A stretch of DNA of 64,000 bases from Capnocytophaga sputigena (GTDB taxonomy: Bacteria; Bacteroidota; Bacteroidia; Flavobacteriales; Flavobacteriaceae). Under the pieces are notes generated by a model. The model made no database searches, was not told the DNA's origin, and saw only the letters and a program-made list of their open reading frames with translations. This document shows, piece by piece, positions 50,896 through 61,270 of this stretch (position 1 is the first letter of the stretch; each line of letters begins with the position of its first letter). Both the position numbers and the translations under genes were made by a program. The DNA lies in the NCBI RefSeq assembly GCF_900446695.1, contig NZ_UAVP01000003.1, forward strand, positions 620,001 to 684,000. The letters are read 5' to 3'.

Positions 50896-53800
50896 TTATC
50901 TCGATTTTTTCTTTTCGACTACTGGTTCCATATCAGCCTTAGATCCTACGATGATTTTCTCGTACTCTTTAAGACCTGTACCTGCAGGGATACGGTGACC
51001 AACGATTACGTTTTCTTTCAAGCCGTCGAGGGTATCTATTTTACCACTTACAGCTGCTTCGTTCAACACTTTAGTAGTTTCTTGGAAGGAAGCTGCTGAG
51101 ATGAACGATTTAGTTTGCAATGAAGCACGTGTGATACCTTGTAACACTGGCATAGCGGTAGCAGGAATGATATCACGAGCAATTACCAAATTCTTATCAG
51201 AACGTTTGAGGAGTGAGTTTTCATCACGCAATTCGCGGAGGCTCACTATTTGTCCTGCTTTCAAGTTTTCGGAATCACCTGCATCTTCTACTACTTTTTT
51301 ACCGAATAGACGATCGTTTTCTTCGATAAAGTCGTCTTTGTGAACCAACTGACCTTCGAGGTAGAGGGTATCACCTGGGTCTTGAATTTCGACTTTACGC
51401 ATCATTTGGCGAACGATAACCTCAAAGTGTTTGTCGTTGATTTTCACCCCTTGGAGGCGGTATACCTCTTGTACTTCGTTTACTAAGTACTGCTGTACAG
51501 CTGAAGGTCCTTTGATACGCAAGATATCATCAGGAGTTACAGAGCCATCGGATAGAGGTTTACCTGCACGTACAAAGTCGTTTTCTTGTACCAAGATTTG
51601 GCTTGAGAGCTTAACCAAGTACTTGCGTTCGTCGCCTAAACGAGAGGTAACGATAACTTCTTTATTACCACGTTTGATTTTACCGAATGATACCACCCCG
51701 TCGATTTCGGATACGATAGCAGGGTTTGATGGGTTACGCGCTTCGAAGAGCTCGGTAACACGAGGAAGACCCCCAGTGATATCCCCAGCTTTTGCAGAAC
51801 TACGCGGTATTTTCACGAGTACTTTACCTTCTTCAATCTTGCTGTTGTTATCCACCATAATGTGGGCACCTACAGGCAAGTTGTAAGAACGGAGCGTTTC
51901 ACCATTTTTATCAACGATAAGCAAGGTAGGAATCAACTTTTTGTTACGTGATTCTACAATCACTTTTTCTTGGAAACCAGTTTGCTCATCGATTTCTACT
52001 TGGTAAGTAACCCCTTGTTCGATATCTTCGTAAGCGATTTTACCAGAGTATTCAGAGATGATTACAGCGTTGTACGGATCCCATTGGAAAAGCAAAGTGC
52101 CTTTTTTCACTTCTTGTTTATCTTTTACAAAGATGTGAGCTCCATAAGGGATATCGTGTGTTTGAAGCACCATTTTAGTAGTAGGGTCGAGAACGCGGAG
52201 TTCTGATGAACGAACTACCACATCTACAGGGTTTTGTTCGTTGTCTTTACCACTTACTACGCGCAAATCTTCTACTTCGATGATACCATCGAAACGCGCT
52301 TCAGTTTTATTTTCTTCGGATACGTTACCAGCAACCCCACCCGCGTGGAAAGTACGCAAGGTAAGCTGAGTACCAGGCTCACCGATAGATTGGGCAGCAA
52401 CTACACCTACAGCTTCCCCTTTCTGAACCATACGACCAGTAGAAAGGTTGCGACCGTAACATTTTGCACAAATACCGTGTTTTGCTTCACAGGTAAGTGC
52501 AGAGCGCACTTCTACCATATCGATAGGTGCAGCATCTATTTTATCTACTATTTTTTCAGTAATTTCTTCACCAGCAGCTACGAGGAGCTCTTCGGTAAGA
52601 GGATTGTATACATCGTGGAGTGATACACGACCCAAGATGCGTTCGCCAAGGGTTTCTACAACTTCCTCATTCTTTTTGAGCGCACGTACTTCTACCCCGC
52701 GCAAGGTACCGCAATCTTCGGTGTTGATGATTACGTCTTGTGAAACATCGACCAAACGACGAGTTAAATAACCAGCGTCGGCAGTTTTCAAAGCGGTATC
52801 GGCAAGACCTTTACGAGCCCCGTGGGTAGAGATGAAGTACTCGAGGATTGACAAACCTTCTTTAAAGTTCGACAAGATAGGGTTCTCAATAATTTCGCCC
52901 CCACCTACGCTAGATTTTTTAGGTTTAGCCATCAAACCACGCATACCAGTAAGCTGACGAATCTGCTCTTTAGAACCACGCGCTCCAGAGTCGAGCATCA
53001 TATACACAGAGTTGAATCCTTGCTGGTCGGTACTGATGCGTTTCATCGCCAATTCAGTAAGTTGAGCATTGGTAGATGTCCATACGTCAATCACTTGGTT
53101 GTAACGCTCGTTATTGGTGATGAGACCCATATTATAGTTCATCATAATACCATCAACGAGACCATTAGCTTCAGCAATCATATCCGCTTTTTCTTGTGGG
53201 ATGATGATATCTCCTAAGCTGAATGACAATCCACCTTTGAAGGCGAAACGGTAACCCATATTCTTGATTTTATCCAAGAAATCACCCGTTACAGGAATGC
53301 TGGTTGCTTTGAGGATACGACCGATGATGTCGCGGAGAGATTTTTTAGTAAGTACTTCGTTTACATAGCCTACTTCCAAAGGCACCAACTCGTTGAAGAG
53401 CACACGCCCCGTAGTAGTTTCTACTATAGGATAATACACATTGCCATTCTCGTCGAGGTCGCGTACTTTCACTTTGATGAAAGCGTTGAGGCTCAATTTA
53501 CCTTCGTTGTAAGCGATATTTACCTCTTCAGCAGAATAGAATGTGAGACCTTCACCTTTGATAGGGTACTCAGGGGTAGATTTACGACCTTTGGTGATGT
53601 AGTAAAGCCCCAAGACCATATCTTGAGAAGGTACGGTGATAGGAGAACCATTGGCAGGGTTGAGGATATTGTGAGAAGCCAACATCAAGAGTTGAGCTTC
53701 GAGGATAGCCTCAGGACCGAGAGGCAAGTGTACCGCCATCTGGTCACCGTCGAAGTCGGCATTGAACGCTGTACACACCAATGGGTGCAACTGGATAGCT

Positions 53801-55182
53801 TTCCCCTCAATGAGTTTAGGCTGGAATGCCTGAATACCCAAGCGGTGCAATGTAGGGGCACGGTTGAGGAGTACTGGGTGACCTTTGATCACGTTCTCCA
53901 AGATGTCCCATACTACAGGTTCTTTTTTGTCGATAATTTTCTTAGCTGATTTTACCGTTTTTACGATACCGCGCTCAATGAGCTTGCGGATTACAAACGG
54001 TTTATAGAGTTCGGCTGCCATATTCTTTGGCAAACCGCATTCATACATTTTGAGTTCAGGACCTACCACAATAACGGAACGAGCAGAGTAATCCACACGT
54101 TTACCGAGGAGGTTCTGACGGAAGCGTCCTTGTTTACCTTTCAATGAATCGGAAAGAGATTTAAGCGGACGGTTAGATTCGGTTTTTACCGCTGATGATT
54201 TACGAGTGTTATCGAAGAGTGAATCTACAGACTCTTGCAACATACGTTTTTCGTTGCGCAAAATCACATCAGGTGCTTTGATTTCCATCAAGCGTTTGAG
54301 GCGGTTGTTGCGGATGATCACACGGCGGTATAAGTCGTTGAGGTCGGAAGTTGCAAAACGTCCTCCATCAAGCGGCACCAATGGACGCAATTCGGGCGGG
54401 ATTACAGGAATCACCTTCATTATCATCCATTCAGGTTTGTTTTCGCGGTTCTTTTGAGATTCACGGAAGGCTTCTACCACTTGTAAGCGTTTAAGCGCTT
54501 CGGTTTTGCGTTGTTTAGAACTTTCGTTGTTGGCTTTGTGGCGCAAGTCATAAGAAAGGGCGTCTAAATCCAAACGTTCGAGGAGTTCTAGGAGACACTC
54601 GGCACCCATTTTAGCGATAAACTTATTGGGATCAGTATCTTCTAAGTATTGGTTATCAGCTGGAAGACTCTCGGTAATAGCGAGGTATTCTTCTTCTGAA
54701 AGGAAGTCTAAATATTGTAAATCTTCACCTTCTGGACCTTTGGCAATACCTGGTTGGATAACTACATAGCGTTCGTAGTAGATAATCATATCCAACTTTT
54801 TGGAAGGAAGACCTAACAAATAGCCGATTTTGTTAGGCAAAGAGCGGAAATACCAAATGTGAGCGATAGGCACCACGAGGTTGATATGTCCTACCCTTTC
54901 GCGGCGTACTTTTTTCTCGGTCACTTCCACGCCACAACGGTCGCAGACGATGCCTTTATAACGAATGCGTTTGTATTTACCACAAGCACATTCATAGTCC
55001 TTTACAGGACCAAAGATACGCTCACAGAACAACCCGTCGCGTTCAGGTTTGTGAGTACGATAGTTGATAGTTTCGGGTTTAGTAACCTCGCCGCGTGAAA
55101 CGGCTAAGATAGATTCGGGGGAGGCCAAACCGATCGAAATTTTATCAAATTTAGGAACAGCTGTTGTTTTTTCTCTTGCCAT
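50896..55182 (-). CDS. rpoC: DNA-directed RNA polymerase subunit beta'
   Basis: 1428 residues, normal for Bacteroidota. N-terminal zinc ribbon ([20 protein letters not shown], about 70-90), the switch and rudder regions, the active site [12 protein letters not shown] (about 460-475) holding Mg, trigger loop region with [18 protein letters not shown], second zinc site ([13 protein letters not shown]) and the C-terminal end. It forms the catalytic core of RNA polymerase with RpoB. In most bacteria rpoB lies directly upstream; here the upstream gene is an unrelated lipoprotein and rpoC has its own promoter. Confidence 0.98.
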   Translation of the reverse strand: MAREKTTAVPKFDKISIGLASPESILAVSRGEVTKPETINYRTHKPERDGLFCERIFGPVKDYECACGKYKRIRYKGIVCDRCGVEVTEKKVRRERVGHINLVVPIAHIWYFRSLPNKIGYLLGLPSKKLDMIIYYERYVVIQPGIAKGPEGEDLQYLDFLSEEEYLAITESLPADNQYLEDTDPNKFIAKMGAECLLELLERLDLDALSYDLRHKANNESSKQRKTEALKRLQVVEAFRESQKNRENKPEWMIMKVIPVIPPELRPLVPLDGGRFATSDLNDLYRRVIIRNNRLKRLMEIKAPDVILRNEKRMLQESVDSLFDNTRKSSAVKTESNRPLKSLSDSLKGKQGRFRQNLLGKRVDYSARSVIVVGPELKMYECGLPKNMAAELYKPFVIRKLIERGIVKTVKSAKKIIDKKEPVVWDILENVIKGHPVLLNRAPTLHRLGIQAFQPKLIEGKAIQLHPLVCTAFNADFDGDQMAVHLPLGPEAILEAQLLMLASHNILNPANGSPITVPSQDMVLGLYYITKGRKSTPEYPIKGEGLTFYSAEEVNIAYNEGKLSLNAFIKVKVRDLDENGNVYYPIVETTTGRVLFNELVPLEVGYVNEVLTKKSLRDIIGRILKATSIPVTGDFLDKIKNMGYRFAFKGGLSFSLGDIIIPQEKADMIAEANGLVDGIMMNYNMGLITNNERYNQVIDVWTSTNAQLTELAMKRISTDQQGFNSVYMMLDSGARGSKEQIRQLTGMRGLMAKPKKSSVGGGEIIENPILSNFKEGLSILEYFISTHGARKGLADTALKTADAGYLTRRLVDVSQDVIINTEDCGTLRGVEVRALKKNEEVVETLGERILGRVSLHDVYNPLTEELLVAAGEEITEKIVDKIDAAPIDMVEVRSALTCEAKHGICAKCYGRNLSTGRMVQKGEAVGVVAAQSIGEPGTQLTLRTFHAGGVAGNVSEENKTEARFDGIIEVEDLRVVSGKDNEQNPVDVVVRSSELRVLDPTTKMVLQTHDIPYGAHIFVKDKQEVKKGTLLFQWDPYNAVIISEYSGKIAYEDIEQGVTYQVEIDEQTGFQEKVIVESRNKKLIPTLLIVDKNGETLRSYNLPVGAHIMVDNNSKIEEGKVLVKIPRSSAKAGDITGGLPRVTELFEARNPSNPAIVSEIDGVVSFGKIKRGNKEVIVTSRLGDERKYLVKLSSQILVQENDFVRAGKPLSDGSVTPDDILRIKGPSAVQQYLVNEVQEVYRLQGVKINDKHFEVIVRQMMRKVEIQDPGDTLYLEGQLVHKDDFIEENDRLFGKKVVEDAGDSENLKAGQIVSLRELRDENSLLKRSDKNLVIARDIIPATAMPVLQGITRASLQTKSFISAASFQETTKVLNEAAVSGKIDTLDGLKENVIVGHRIPAGTGLKEYEKIIVGSKADMEPVVEKKKSR

Positions 55183-55216
55183 ATTGTTATGGTGAATATA
55201 ATAAGTTTATGTGACC

Positions 55217-55235
55217 TCGTTGGGGAGTCCCCACG
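55217..55235 (-). promoter_or_regulatory. Hairpin in the rpoC leader
   Basis: Near-perfect palindrome around GGGGAGTCCCC (55222-55232) extended by CGT/ACG, located between the promoter and the rpoC ATG. It is without a T run, so not a simple terminator. A role in rpoC expression is possible but unproven. Confidence 0.45.
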
Positions 55236-55258
55236 AAGCCTATTTACAAAATATCGTG

Positions 55259-55288
55259 CAAAAGTACTACTATTTTTTGAAATGGCAA
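55259..55288 (-). promoter_or_regulatory. Promoter of rpoC
   Basis: TACTTTTG read leftward at 55266-55259 and TTG at 55288-55286, spacer 19. It gives a leader of about 70 bases before the ATG at 55182. Confidence 0.65.
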
Positions 55289-55418
55289 TAGTTTTTTGAG
55301 AATATTTTTTGAAAAAGTTTTTAAGTAGTTGAGAGTTGGGAAATTAGGGGAATTAGCAAATTACTGTAAGGCAAGAGGAATTCTGGGAGTTCTCGGGATT
55401 CTCAGAGTAAAGGTAAAT

Positions 55419-57773
55419 CTACTCATTAGCAAATTGTTTCATTGTGTACAATATCAATTCGGTAGTGTTTTTTTCGGTGACTACCCAGATAGATTTATCG
55501 TAATCTACATCTATAGCGATGGGCGAAATAGACTCTACGGGAAAATCTTTTAACAAGTTACCTTTTTCGTCGTATAGGTAGGCTTTTTGAGTGTTCTGTT
55601 CGGTTACTGATACGTAGTTCATTGCGCGAATGCGAAACAATTTAGGACGGCTGTATTTTCCTTCAGTGAGTTCGATACGCTGATTACCAATAGTGAGTAT
55701 ATTCCCTGAAAGTGAGGTAAGTACATAGCGATTTCCACCCCAATAAAAAGGTTCGGTAAGTGATAGGTTTTTGCGGGTCATTCCGCCTTTTTCGTCTATA
55801 GAGATAAGCGTACCATCAGTATTAGTGAACATAAAGAGGTTACCTAACACCAAAGGCGGATTGTTAGAAAAACTATAGGCGCCTTTCACGGTAATACGGG
55901 GCTCGCCATTACGGTGCAAGATGTTGAAAGTGCCATTGTTAGATGAGTAAATGAGATAGTCTTTCCCATTGAAACGATAGTGTTTAGGGGTAAACAAAGG
56001 TTTGCCATTCGCACTCTGGTTAAAACCTTTCACTTCTTGTCCTTTCTTATCTAAAAGGTGAAGAGTATTACCTTCGGCAAAGAGGAAACGATATTCACGA
56101 TTACTTTCGTAATCAAAGACTTCTAAGGGCGTAATGGGAGTTTTATATTGCAAAGGGAAAGGTGCTACATTATTGCCATTGCGATCGATAACCCAAATGG
56201 ATTTTTCGGTAGTGAAAGCCATTTGTAGGAAGCCATTTTTGAACAAATCTACTTGGTAGATAGGGCTTTGTATTTTTCCATCTAAGCGTTTTTTCCACAA
56301 TAGTGAGCCGTTGTTACCTATGAGATAGAGGTAGTTATTCTCATCTTGCACAGCAATTTCCAATCGTTTGGTGCGGTGATTTAAGAGAATAACAGGCTCA
56401 CTTGCCATAGCATCGTCTAAGGCAAAGCGGAAACGCTCGCGCATCTCATCAGAAAGGGTGCTTTCAGTTTGTTTTTCACTTACAAAATTCAGCACGTAAT
56501 AGTCGTTTTGAGGCGTTTGCTGGAAGAGAGCCCAACGATAATTTTCGGCTATTGCAGGAAAACGACTGCTAAAAGATGGATTGTCGTAGAGATTGACAAT
56601 GCGGGAGAAAGTAACATTTGAAGCACTATTTTCCTCTAATAAACCAAAGGCTTTATTCGCTGATAACACATTTCCTCGCTGCATATCATTCACTACAGAG
56701 ATGAGGAGTTCTTTGGTTTTGGTGAGTACCAATTGCTTTTGATATACGCCTGCATAACGCGGAATGAAATCTTTTACAAATGAAGTGAAGAAACCGACGG
56801 GCAGGTCGGGGTTGAGTTCGTACATCGGGAAGTTGTACTGGAAATCCTCGGAGAGCACGGGTAGCTGTTGGAGGGTTTCATCTACATCAAATGAGGAAAC
56901 AACTGCAAATTGACCTTCGGTTACGCGCCCAAAAGCAACCCCATTGATAGAAGTTCTAAAGGGACTTTCCTGTGCTATACTGTCGTTTTGTGTTAGTTTT
57001 TCGGCATCATCAAAAGTATAAGCATCGATGCTGAGCACGCGGGCAGGCATTAGACTTAACGCATCGTTTTGATAGGGGACAGTGTGGAGCATCACATCGG
57101 TATTTGCCTCTTTATCAATAGTGGTTACCCCACTGAGACGCACATTGTTTTCTTCTAAAAAGAGATCAAAAGCTACCCAGTTTTTACAATTTGCAAGTGG
57201 TTTTTCACCAAAGAAAGGTTCGAAATAATCGTTGGCAGCGTTTTTTTGTAAAAATAGGTTTGCTACACATTCAGTACCGCTAATTTGTTGTAGTTTTTCT
57301 AAATCCTGTTGAGCATCGCTCTTGTTTTGTTTGTTTAAAGAAGTGTACTCAGAAAGTTTTTCGCCATCGCTGATGAGCAAGTAATCACCATAAATTGTAT
57401 AGAACCACTCTTTGCCAAACAAGGCTTGTTTTTGCACTTGTGCAGAGGCGTTTTTCCAAGTAGTTGATTTCTCGTTATTTTCTTTTTTACAAATAAAGAA
57501 GCAATTGCCTTCAGTAGAAAATGCTACCCATATATCATCATTTATGGGTAAAGTTCCTAAGAGTTTTACCTCGTGCAAACGCAATATACGAGGGTTATGA
57601 GCTTTCCAAAAGCTATTGTTCGTAAGGGCACTCAGAAAGTTGTCGCGGTTGTTGATATGGTAGATGAGCTCAGTATTTTCGGGGAAAGTAAAAGGAGTGA
57701 TGGTTGCTTTTTTTTCTTTAGAAGTACAAGCAACCAAAAAGAGCAAGGTTATTATGTAGAAACAATACTTCAC
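55419..57773 (-). CDS. Large lipoprotein with a beta-propeller-like C-terminal half
   Basis: 784 residues with a lipoprotein signal (YIITLLFLVAC, Cys at 16). The C-terminal half (about 460-770) consists of repeated strands with W, D and G turns (RTKRLEIAVQDENNYLYLIGNNGSLLWKKRL, IWVIDRNGNNVAPFP, LHLLDKKGQEV, LISIDEKGG, AYLYDEKGNLLKDFP), the look of a PQQ/quinoprotein-type propeller without enzyme residues I can name. The N-terminal half is unlike known families to me. Probably surface or periplasmic, role unknown. It follows uvrC on the same strand but has a good promoter of its own. Confidence 0.75.
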   Translation of the reverse strand: MKYCFYIITLLFLVACTSKEKKATITPFTFPENTELIYHINNRDNFLSALTNNSFWKAHNPRILRLHEVKLLGTLPINDDIWVAFSTEGNCFFICKKENNEKSTTWKNASAQVQKQALFGKEWFYTIYGDYLLISDGEKLSEYTSLNKQNKSDAQQDLEKLQQISGTECVANLFLQKNAANDYFEPFFGEKPLANCKNWVAFDLFLEENNVRLSGVTTIDKEANTDVMLHTVPYQNDALSLMPARVLSIDAYTFDDAEKLTQNDSIAQESPFRTSINGVAFGRVTEGQFAVVSSFDVDETLQQLPVLSEDFQYNFPMYELNPDLPVGFFTSFVKDFIPRYAGVYQKQLVLTKTKELLISVVNDMQRGNVLSANKAFGLLEENSASNVTFSRIVNLYDNPSFSSRFPAIAENYRWALFQQTPQNDYYVLNFVSEKQTESTLSDEMRERFRFALDDAMASEPVILLNHRTKRLEIAVQDENNYLYLIGNNGSLLWKKRLDGKIQSPIYQVDLFKNGFLQMAFTTEKSIWVIDRNGNNVAPFPLQYKTPITPLEVFDYESNREYRFLFAEGNTLHLLDKKGQEVKGFNQSANGKPLFTPKHYRFNGKDYLIYSSNNGTFNILHRNGEPRITVKGAYSFSNNPPLVLGNLFMFTNTDGTLISIDEKGGMTRKNLSLTEPFYWGGNRYVLTSLSGNILTIGNQRIELTEGKYSRPKLFRIRAMNYVSVTEQNTQKAYLYDEKGNLLKDFPVESISPIAIDVDYDKSIWVVTEKNTTELILYTMKQFANE

Positions 57774-57800
57774 TACTTAAAAATATTGATGATGAAAGTG

Positions 57801-57832
57801 CAAAGATATGTAATAATTAACAAATTAGCAAA
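57801..57832 (-). promoter_or_regulatory. Promoter of the large lipoprotein gene
   Basis: TATCTTTG read leftward at 57808-57801 and TTTG at 57832-57829, spacer 20, at the end of uvrC. Confidence 0.7.
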
Positions 57833-59614
57833 TTACGGATGGTGAAAATACTCATACACTTTTTTACCTCTAAAACCTACGACCTTTGTGAGTTCTTCTA
57901 ATGTAGCCTCACGGATGCGTTTTACGGATTTGAAGTGTTGGAGGAGTGTTTCTTTGGTTTTATCGCCTATCCCCCCTACTCCATCGAGTTCGGATACGAT
58001 AGCTGATTTGCTGCGTTTTTGGCGGTGGAACGTAATACCAAAACGGTGAGCTTCGTCACGCAATTGCTGAATTACACGCAGGGTTTCGGAACGCTTATCT
58101 AAATACAAAGGGACACTATCTTCGGGAAAATAAATTTCCTCTAAACGCTTGGCAATACCTATAATGGCTATCTTACCGCGCAATTCTAACTGTTCTAAGG
58201 CTTTTAGAGCTGATGAGAGTTGCCCTTTACCTCCATCGATGATAATGAGTTGAGGCAGCGGTTGCTGTTCATCTAACAAACGGCGGTAACGGCGATATAC
58301 CGCTTCTTCCATAGAGGCAAAATCGTTAGGACCTTCGACAGTTTTTACATTGAAATGGCGATAGTCCTTTTTGCTCGGTTTGGCATTTTTAAAGACAACA
58401 CAAGCTGATACAGGGTTCGTACCCTGAATGTTAGAGTTATCGAAACACTCTATATGCACGGGAGGTACCGAGAGGTGCAAATCGCGTTGCATCTGGGTGA
58501 GAATGCGATTGGTATGGCGTTCAGGGTCTACTATTTTTTCTTGTTTGAACCTATCTTGACGGAAGTGTTTGGCATTGCGCAAGGAGAGTTCCAAGAGTTG
58601 TTTTTTCTCACCTGCTTTAGGGATAGTAGCTTGCAATCCGTCGGAAAGGGTTACATCAAAAGGTACGATAATTTCCTTAGATACAGAGAAGAAGCGTTCG
58701 CGAATATCAATAATAGCATATTCTAAAAGTTCTCTATCCGTCTCGTCCAATTTCTTTTTAATCTCCAAAGTATGAGCGCGCACAATCGCTCCATAAGCCA
58801 CTTGCAAGAAGTTTACATACCCATATTCTTCATCTGAAACGATAGAGAATACATCGACATTGGTAATTTTACTACTCACAATGGTAGATTTAGCTTGGTA
58901 GTTTTCCAAACTTTGTATTTTCTGTTTGATGAGATGCGCTTCTTCAAAACGCATTTCGGCAGCTAATGCCATCATTTCTTCTTTGAAATGCTTGAGTGCT
59001 TCTTTGAAATTTCCTTTGAGAATTTCGACTATTTGCTGGATATTATTGTTATAATCTTGTTCGCTTTGATATCCTTCACAAGGTCCTTTACAATTTTTTA
59101 AATGGTATTCCAAACACACTTTAAACTTGTGATTGGCTACGTTTTGGGGCGACAAATCGTAGTTGCAATTACGCAAGGGGAAGAGTTCTTTTATCAAATC
59201 TAATAGTGTGTGCACCGTTTTCATACTCGTATAGGGACCGAAATACAAAGAGCCGTCTTTCACTACTCGGCGTGTGGAGAAGACACGGGGAAAGCGTTCT
59301 TTTTTGACGCATATCCACGGATAGCTTTTATCGTCCTTTAAAAGAATGTTGTAGCGAGGTTGGTATTTTTTAATAAGGTTGTTTTCGAGTAGTAAAGCAT
59401 CGCTTTCGGTAGCTACCACGATATGCTCAATACGTACGATTTTGCGCACCAAAATGCGTGTTTTAGCATTATCGTGTTCTTTTTGGAAATAAGAGGAGAC
59501 GCGTTTTTTGAGATTGACAGCTTTGCCTACATAGATAAGGGTATCGGAGGCGTCATAGAACTGGTAGACGCCAGGGTTATTAGGCAAGGTTTGCAATTGG
59601 ATATCTATGGACAT
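57833..59614 (-). CDS. uvrC: Excinuclease ABC subunit C
   Basis: 593 residues. GIY-YIG nuclease at the N-terminus (NPGVYQFYDASDTLIYVGKA), a Cys cluster (CLEYHLKNCKGPCEGY), the UVR domain (EEMMALAAEMRFEEAHLIKQKIQSLE), the RNase H-like nuclease (HIECFDNSNIQGT, IIIDGGKGQLSSA) and C-terminal helix-hairpin-helix motifs (DGVGGIGDKTKETLLQHF). UvrC makes both incisions in nucleotide excision repair with UvrA and UvrB, which are not in this window. Confidence 0.97.
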   Translation of the reverse strand: MSIDIQLQTLPNNPGVYQFYDASDTLIYVGKAVNLKKRVSSYFQKEHDNAKTRILVRKIVRIEHIVVATESDALLLENNLIKKYQPRYNILLKDDKSYPWICVKKERFPRVFSTRRVVKDGSLYFGPYTSMKTVHTLLDLIKELFPLRNCNYDLSPQNVANHKFKVCLEYHLKNCKGPCEGYQSEQDYNNNIQQIVEILKGNFKEALKHFKEEMMALAAEMRFEEAHLIKQKIQSLENYQAKSTIVSSKITNVDVFSIVSDEEYGYVNFLQVAYGAIVRAHTLEIKKKLDETDRELLEYAIIDIRERFFSVSKEIIVPFDVTLSDGLQATIPKAGEKKQLLELSLRNAKHFRQDRFKQEKIVDPERHTNRILTQMQRDLHLSVPPVHIECFDNSNIQGTNPVSACVVFKNAKPSKKDYRHFNVKTVEGPNDFASMEEAVYRRYRRLLDEQQPLPQLIIIDGGKGQLSSALKALEQLELRGKIAIIGIAKRLEEIYFPEDSVPLYLDKRSETLRVIQQLRDEAHRFGITFHRQKRSKSAIVSELDGVGGIGDKTKETLLQHFKSVKRIREATLEELTKVVGFRGKKVYEYFHHP

Positions 59615-59640
59615 AGGGGTTAGGGGTTAGAGATAGAAAA

Positions 59641-59664
59641 GAGGCTACCGAAAGTGGCAGCCTC
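59641..59664. terminator. Terminator between uvrC and the OmpA-family gene
   Basis: GAGGCT (59641-59646) pairs with AGCCTC (59659-59664), with partial pairing inside the loop. It is flanked by T runs on both strands; its main use is the leftward OmpA-family gene. Confidence 0.8.
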
Positions 59665-59702
59665 TTTTTTTTGGTTTTATAAAGATAAAAATGTTCCTAA
59701 AA

Positions 59703-61067
59703 CTATTTTACCAAGTTGATTTCAACACGGCGGTTAAGTTCTCTACCTTTCTTAGTTTTGTTAGAAGCGATAGGTTTTTCAGGACCGAAACCTTTAGCAG
59801 TAAGACGAGCTTGGTCAATACCTTTATCAATTAAGTAAGCCTTAACTGAGTAAGCTCTATCTTCAGAAAGTTTTTGGTTTTTAGCTTTGTTACCACTGGT
59901 ATCAGTATAACCTTCTATTGAGAATTTAGCGTTTTTGTATTTGTTCAATACATTAACGATGTTGTTCAATACAGTAGCTGATTCAGGACGGATAGTAGCT
60001 TTGTTCACATCGAACAAGATAGTTTTAGCAAAGCTATTCAATTGAGTTTGTACTTCTTGAGTTACTTCAGGGCAACCGTTGTTAGAAGCAGGTCCAGCTT
60101 CTTCTGGGCACTCATCATCTTTATCAAGTACACCGTCACCATCGGTATCAGGCCAAGGGCAACCGTTGTTTTCTTTAGGACCAGCAACATCTTTACATTG
60201 GTCTACGTTATCAGCAACACCGTCACCATCAGTATCAGGGCAACCGTTGAATTCTGGTTTACCAGCTTCGTCTGGGCAAGCATCATCTTTATCAGCGATA
60301 CCGTCACCATCTCTATCTGGGCAACCTTTTAATTCAGGAAGACCAGCTTCGTCTGGACAAGCGTCGTCTTTATCAGCTACGCCATCATTATCGCGGTCAG
60401 GACAACCGTTCAATTCTTTTTTACCTGGATCGTCTGGACAAGCGTCATCTTTATCGGCTACGCCATCTTTATCACGGTCTTTTTTACCGAATTTAATGGT
60501 AATACCAGCAGCGTGTTGGAAGTAGTCTTCTTGAGAATCAGATTTGAAAGTTGGGTTGTAAGCAGTTTGCAAGTTGATACCGATGTTTTCAGTAAACCAG
60601 AAGTTTACACCACCGCCACCTAAAGCGCGGAATTTACCTTCGTTATCAATAGCAGCATAGCCACCACCTACTTGCAAGAATGGGTCGAACCATCTTGCAG
60701 CTTTCCATAGAGAGTTCAAGTGGTATTTCACAGCTAAATTAGCAGCCCAGAAAGACAAGTCTACTTTGTTATCAAGATCTTTGTTATAACCAAAACCTTT
60801 TTCGATTTTGTTTAATGATCCAGATAGTTCAGCAGAGAAACCTGAACCAATGTATCTACCTACAGAAAGACGAGAAACAGCGGGAAGGATGTTGATATCA
60901 CTTGGTCCACCCCAGTCTTTCATCAAGTCCCCAAATGCATCTGGAGTACGTATATCGACTGTATTTACTCCAAATCCTATCTGCCAAGGACTGTTTTCAT
61001 CTTGCGCTTGAACTCCTACTGAAAAAGCAGCAGCCAAAGCAAATAAAGTTAATTTGATTTTCTTCAT
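59703..61067 (-). CDS. OmpA-family outer membrane protein with thrombospondin type 3 repeats
   Basis: 454 residues from ATG 61067 ([15 protein letters not shown], signal to about QAQDEN); an ATG at 61109 lies before this signal and beside the -7 box, so it is rejected. An N-terminal eight-strand barrel (about 20-205) is followed by five calcium-binding TSP3-type repeats (DxDxDGVADxxDxCP, about 206-330) and a C-terminal OmpA peptidoglycan-binding domain ([31 protein letters not shown]-like end [14 protein letters not shown]). It anchors the outer membrane to peptidoglycan and is likely abundant. The TSP3 linker is typical of Bacteroidota OmpA proteins. Confidence 0.95.
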   Translation of the reverse strand: MKKIKLTLFALAAAFSVGVQAQDENSPWQIGFGVNTVDIRTPDAFGDLMKDWGGPSDINILPAVSRLSVGRYIGSGFSAELSGSLNKIEKGFGYNKDLDNKVDLSFWAANLAVKYHLNSLWKAARWFDPFLQVGGGYAAIDNEGKFRALGGGGVNFWFTENIGINLQTAYNPTFKSDSQEDYFQHAAGITIKFGKKDRDKDGVADKDDACPDDPGKKELNGCPDRDNDGVADKDDACPDEAGLPELKGCPDRDGDGIADKDDACPDEAGKPEFNGCPDTDGDGVADNVDQCKDVAGPKENNGCPWPDTDGDGVLDKDDECPEEAGPASNNGCPEVTQEVQTQLNSFAKTILFDVNKATIRPESATVLNNIVNVLNKYKNAKFSIEGYTDTSGNKAKNQKLSEDRAYSVKAYLIDKGIDQARLTAKGFGPEKPIASNKTKKGRELNRRVEINLVK

Positions 61068-61106
61068 ACTTAAAAATGAATTTTGATTACTATTTAAATT
61101 TGGGGG

Positions 61107-61114
61107 CAAATATA
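61107..61114 (-). promoter_or_regulatory. -7 box of the OmpA-family gene
   Basis: TATATTTG read leftward matches TAnnTTTG, 40 bases before ATG 61067. No good -33. Confidence 0.5.
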
Positions 61115-61270
61115 AGTATTATTTTAATATCTATAAATTTTTAAGTGCATTTTTTTTTGTTAAAATTGATAAACCCTAAAAAAAAGACTTGAAAACACAG
61201 TGTTTAAAACAGTATTACACATTGCTCCATTTGTTGTTAATTTATTGATTACAAGTTAATTACATTCAGA

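Noticed and set aside
60042-60525. Rightward repeat-rich frames opposite the TSP3 region
   Set aside because: Their repeats are the antisense of the calcium-binding repeats of the OmpA-family gene.
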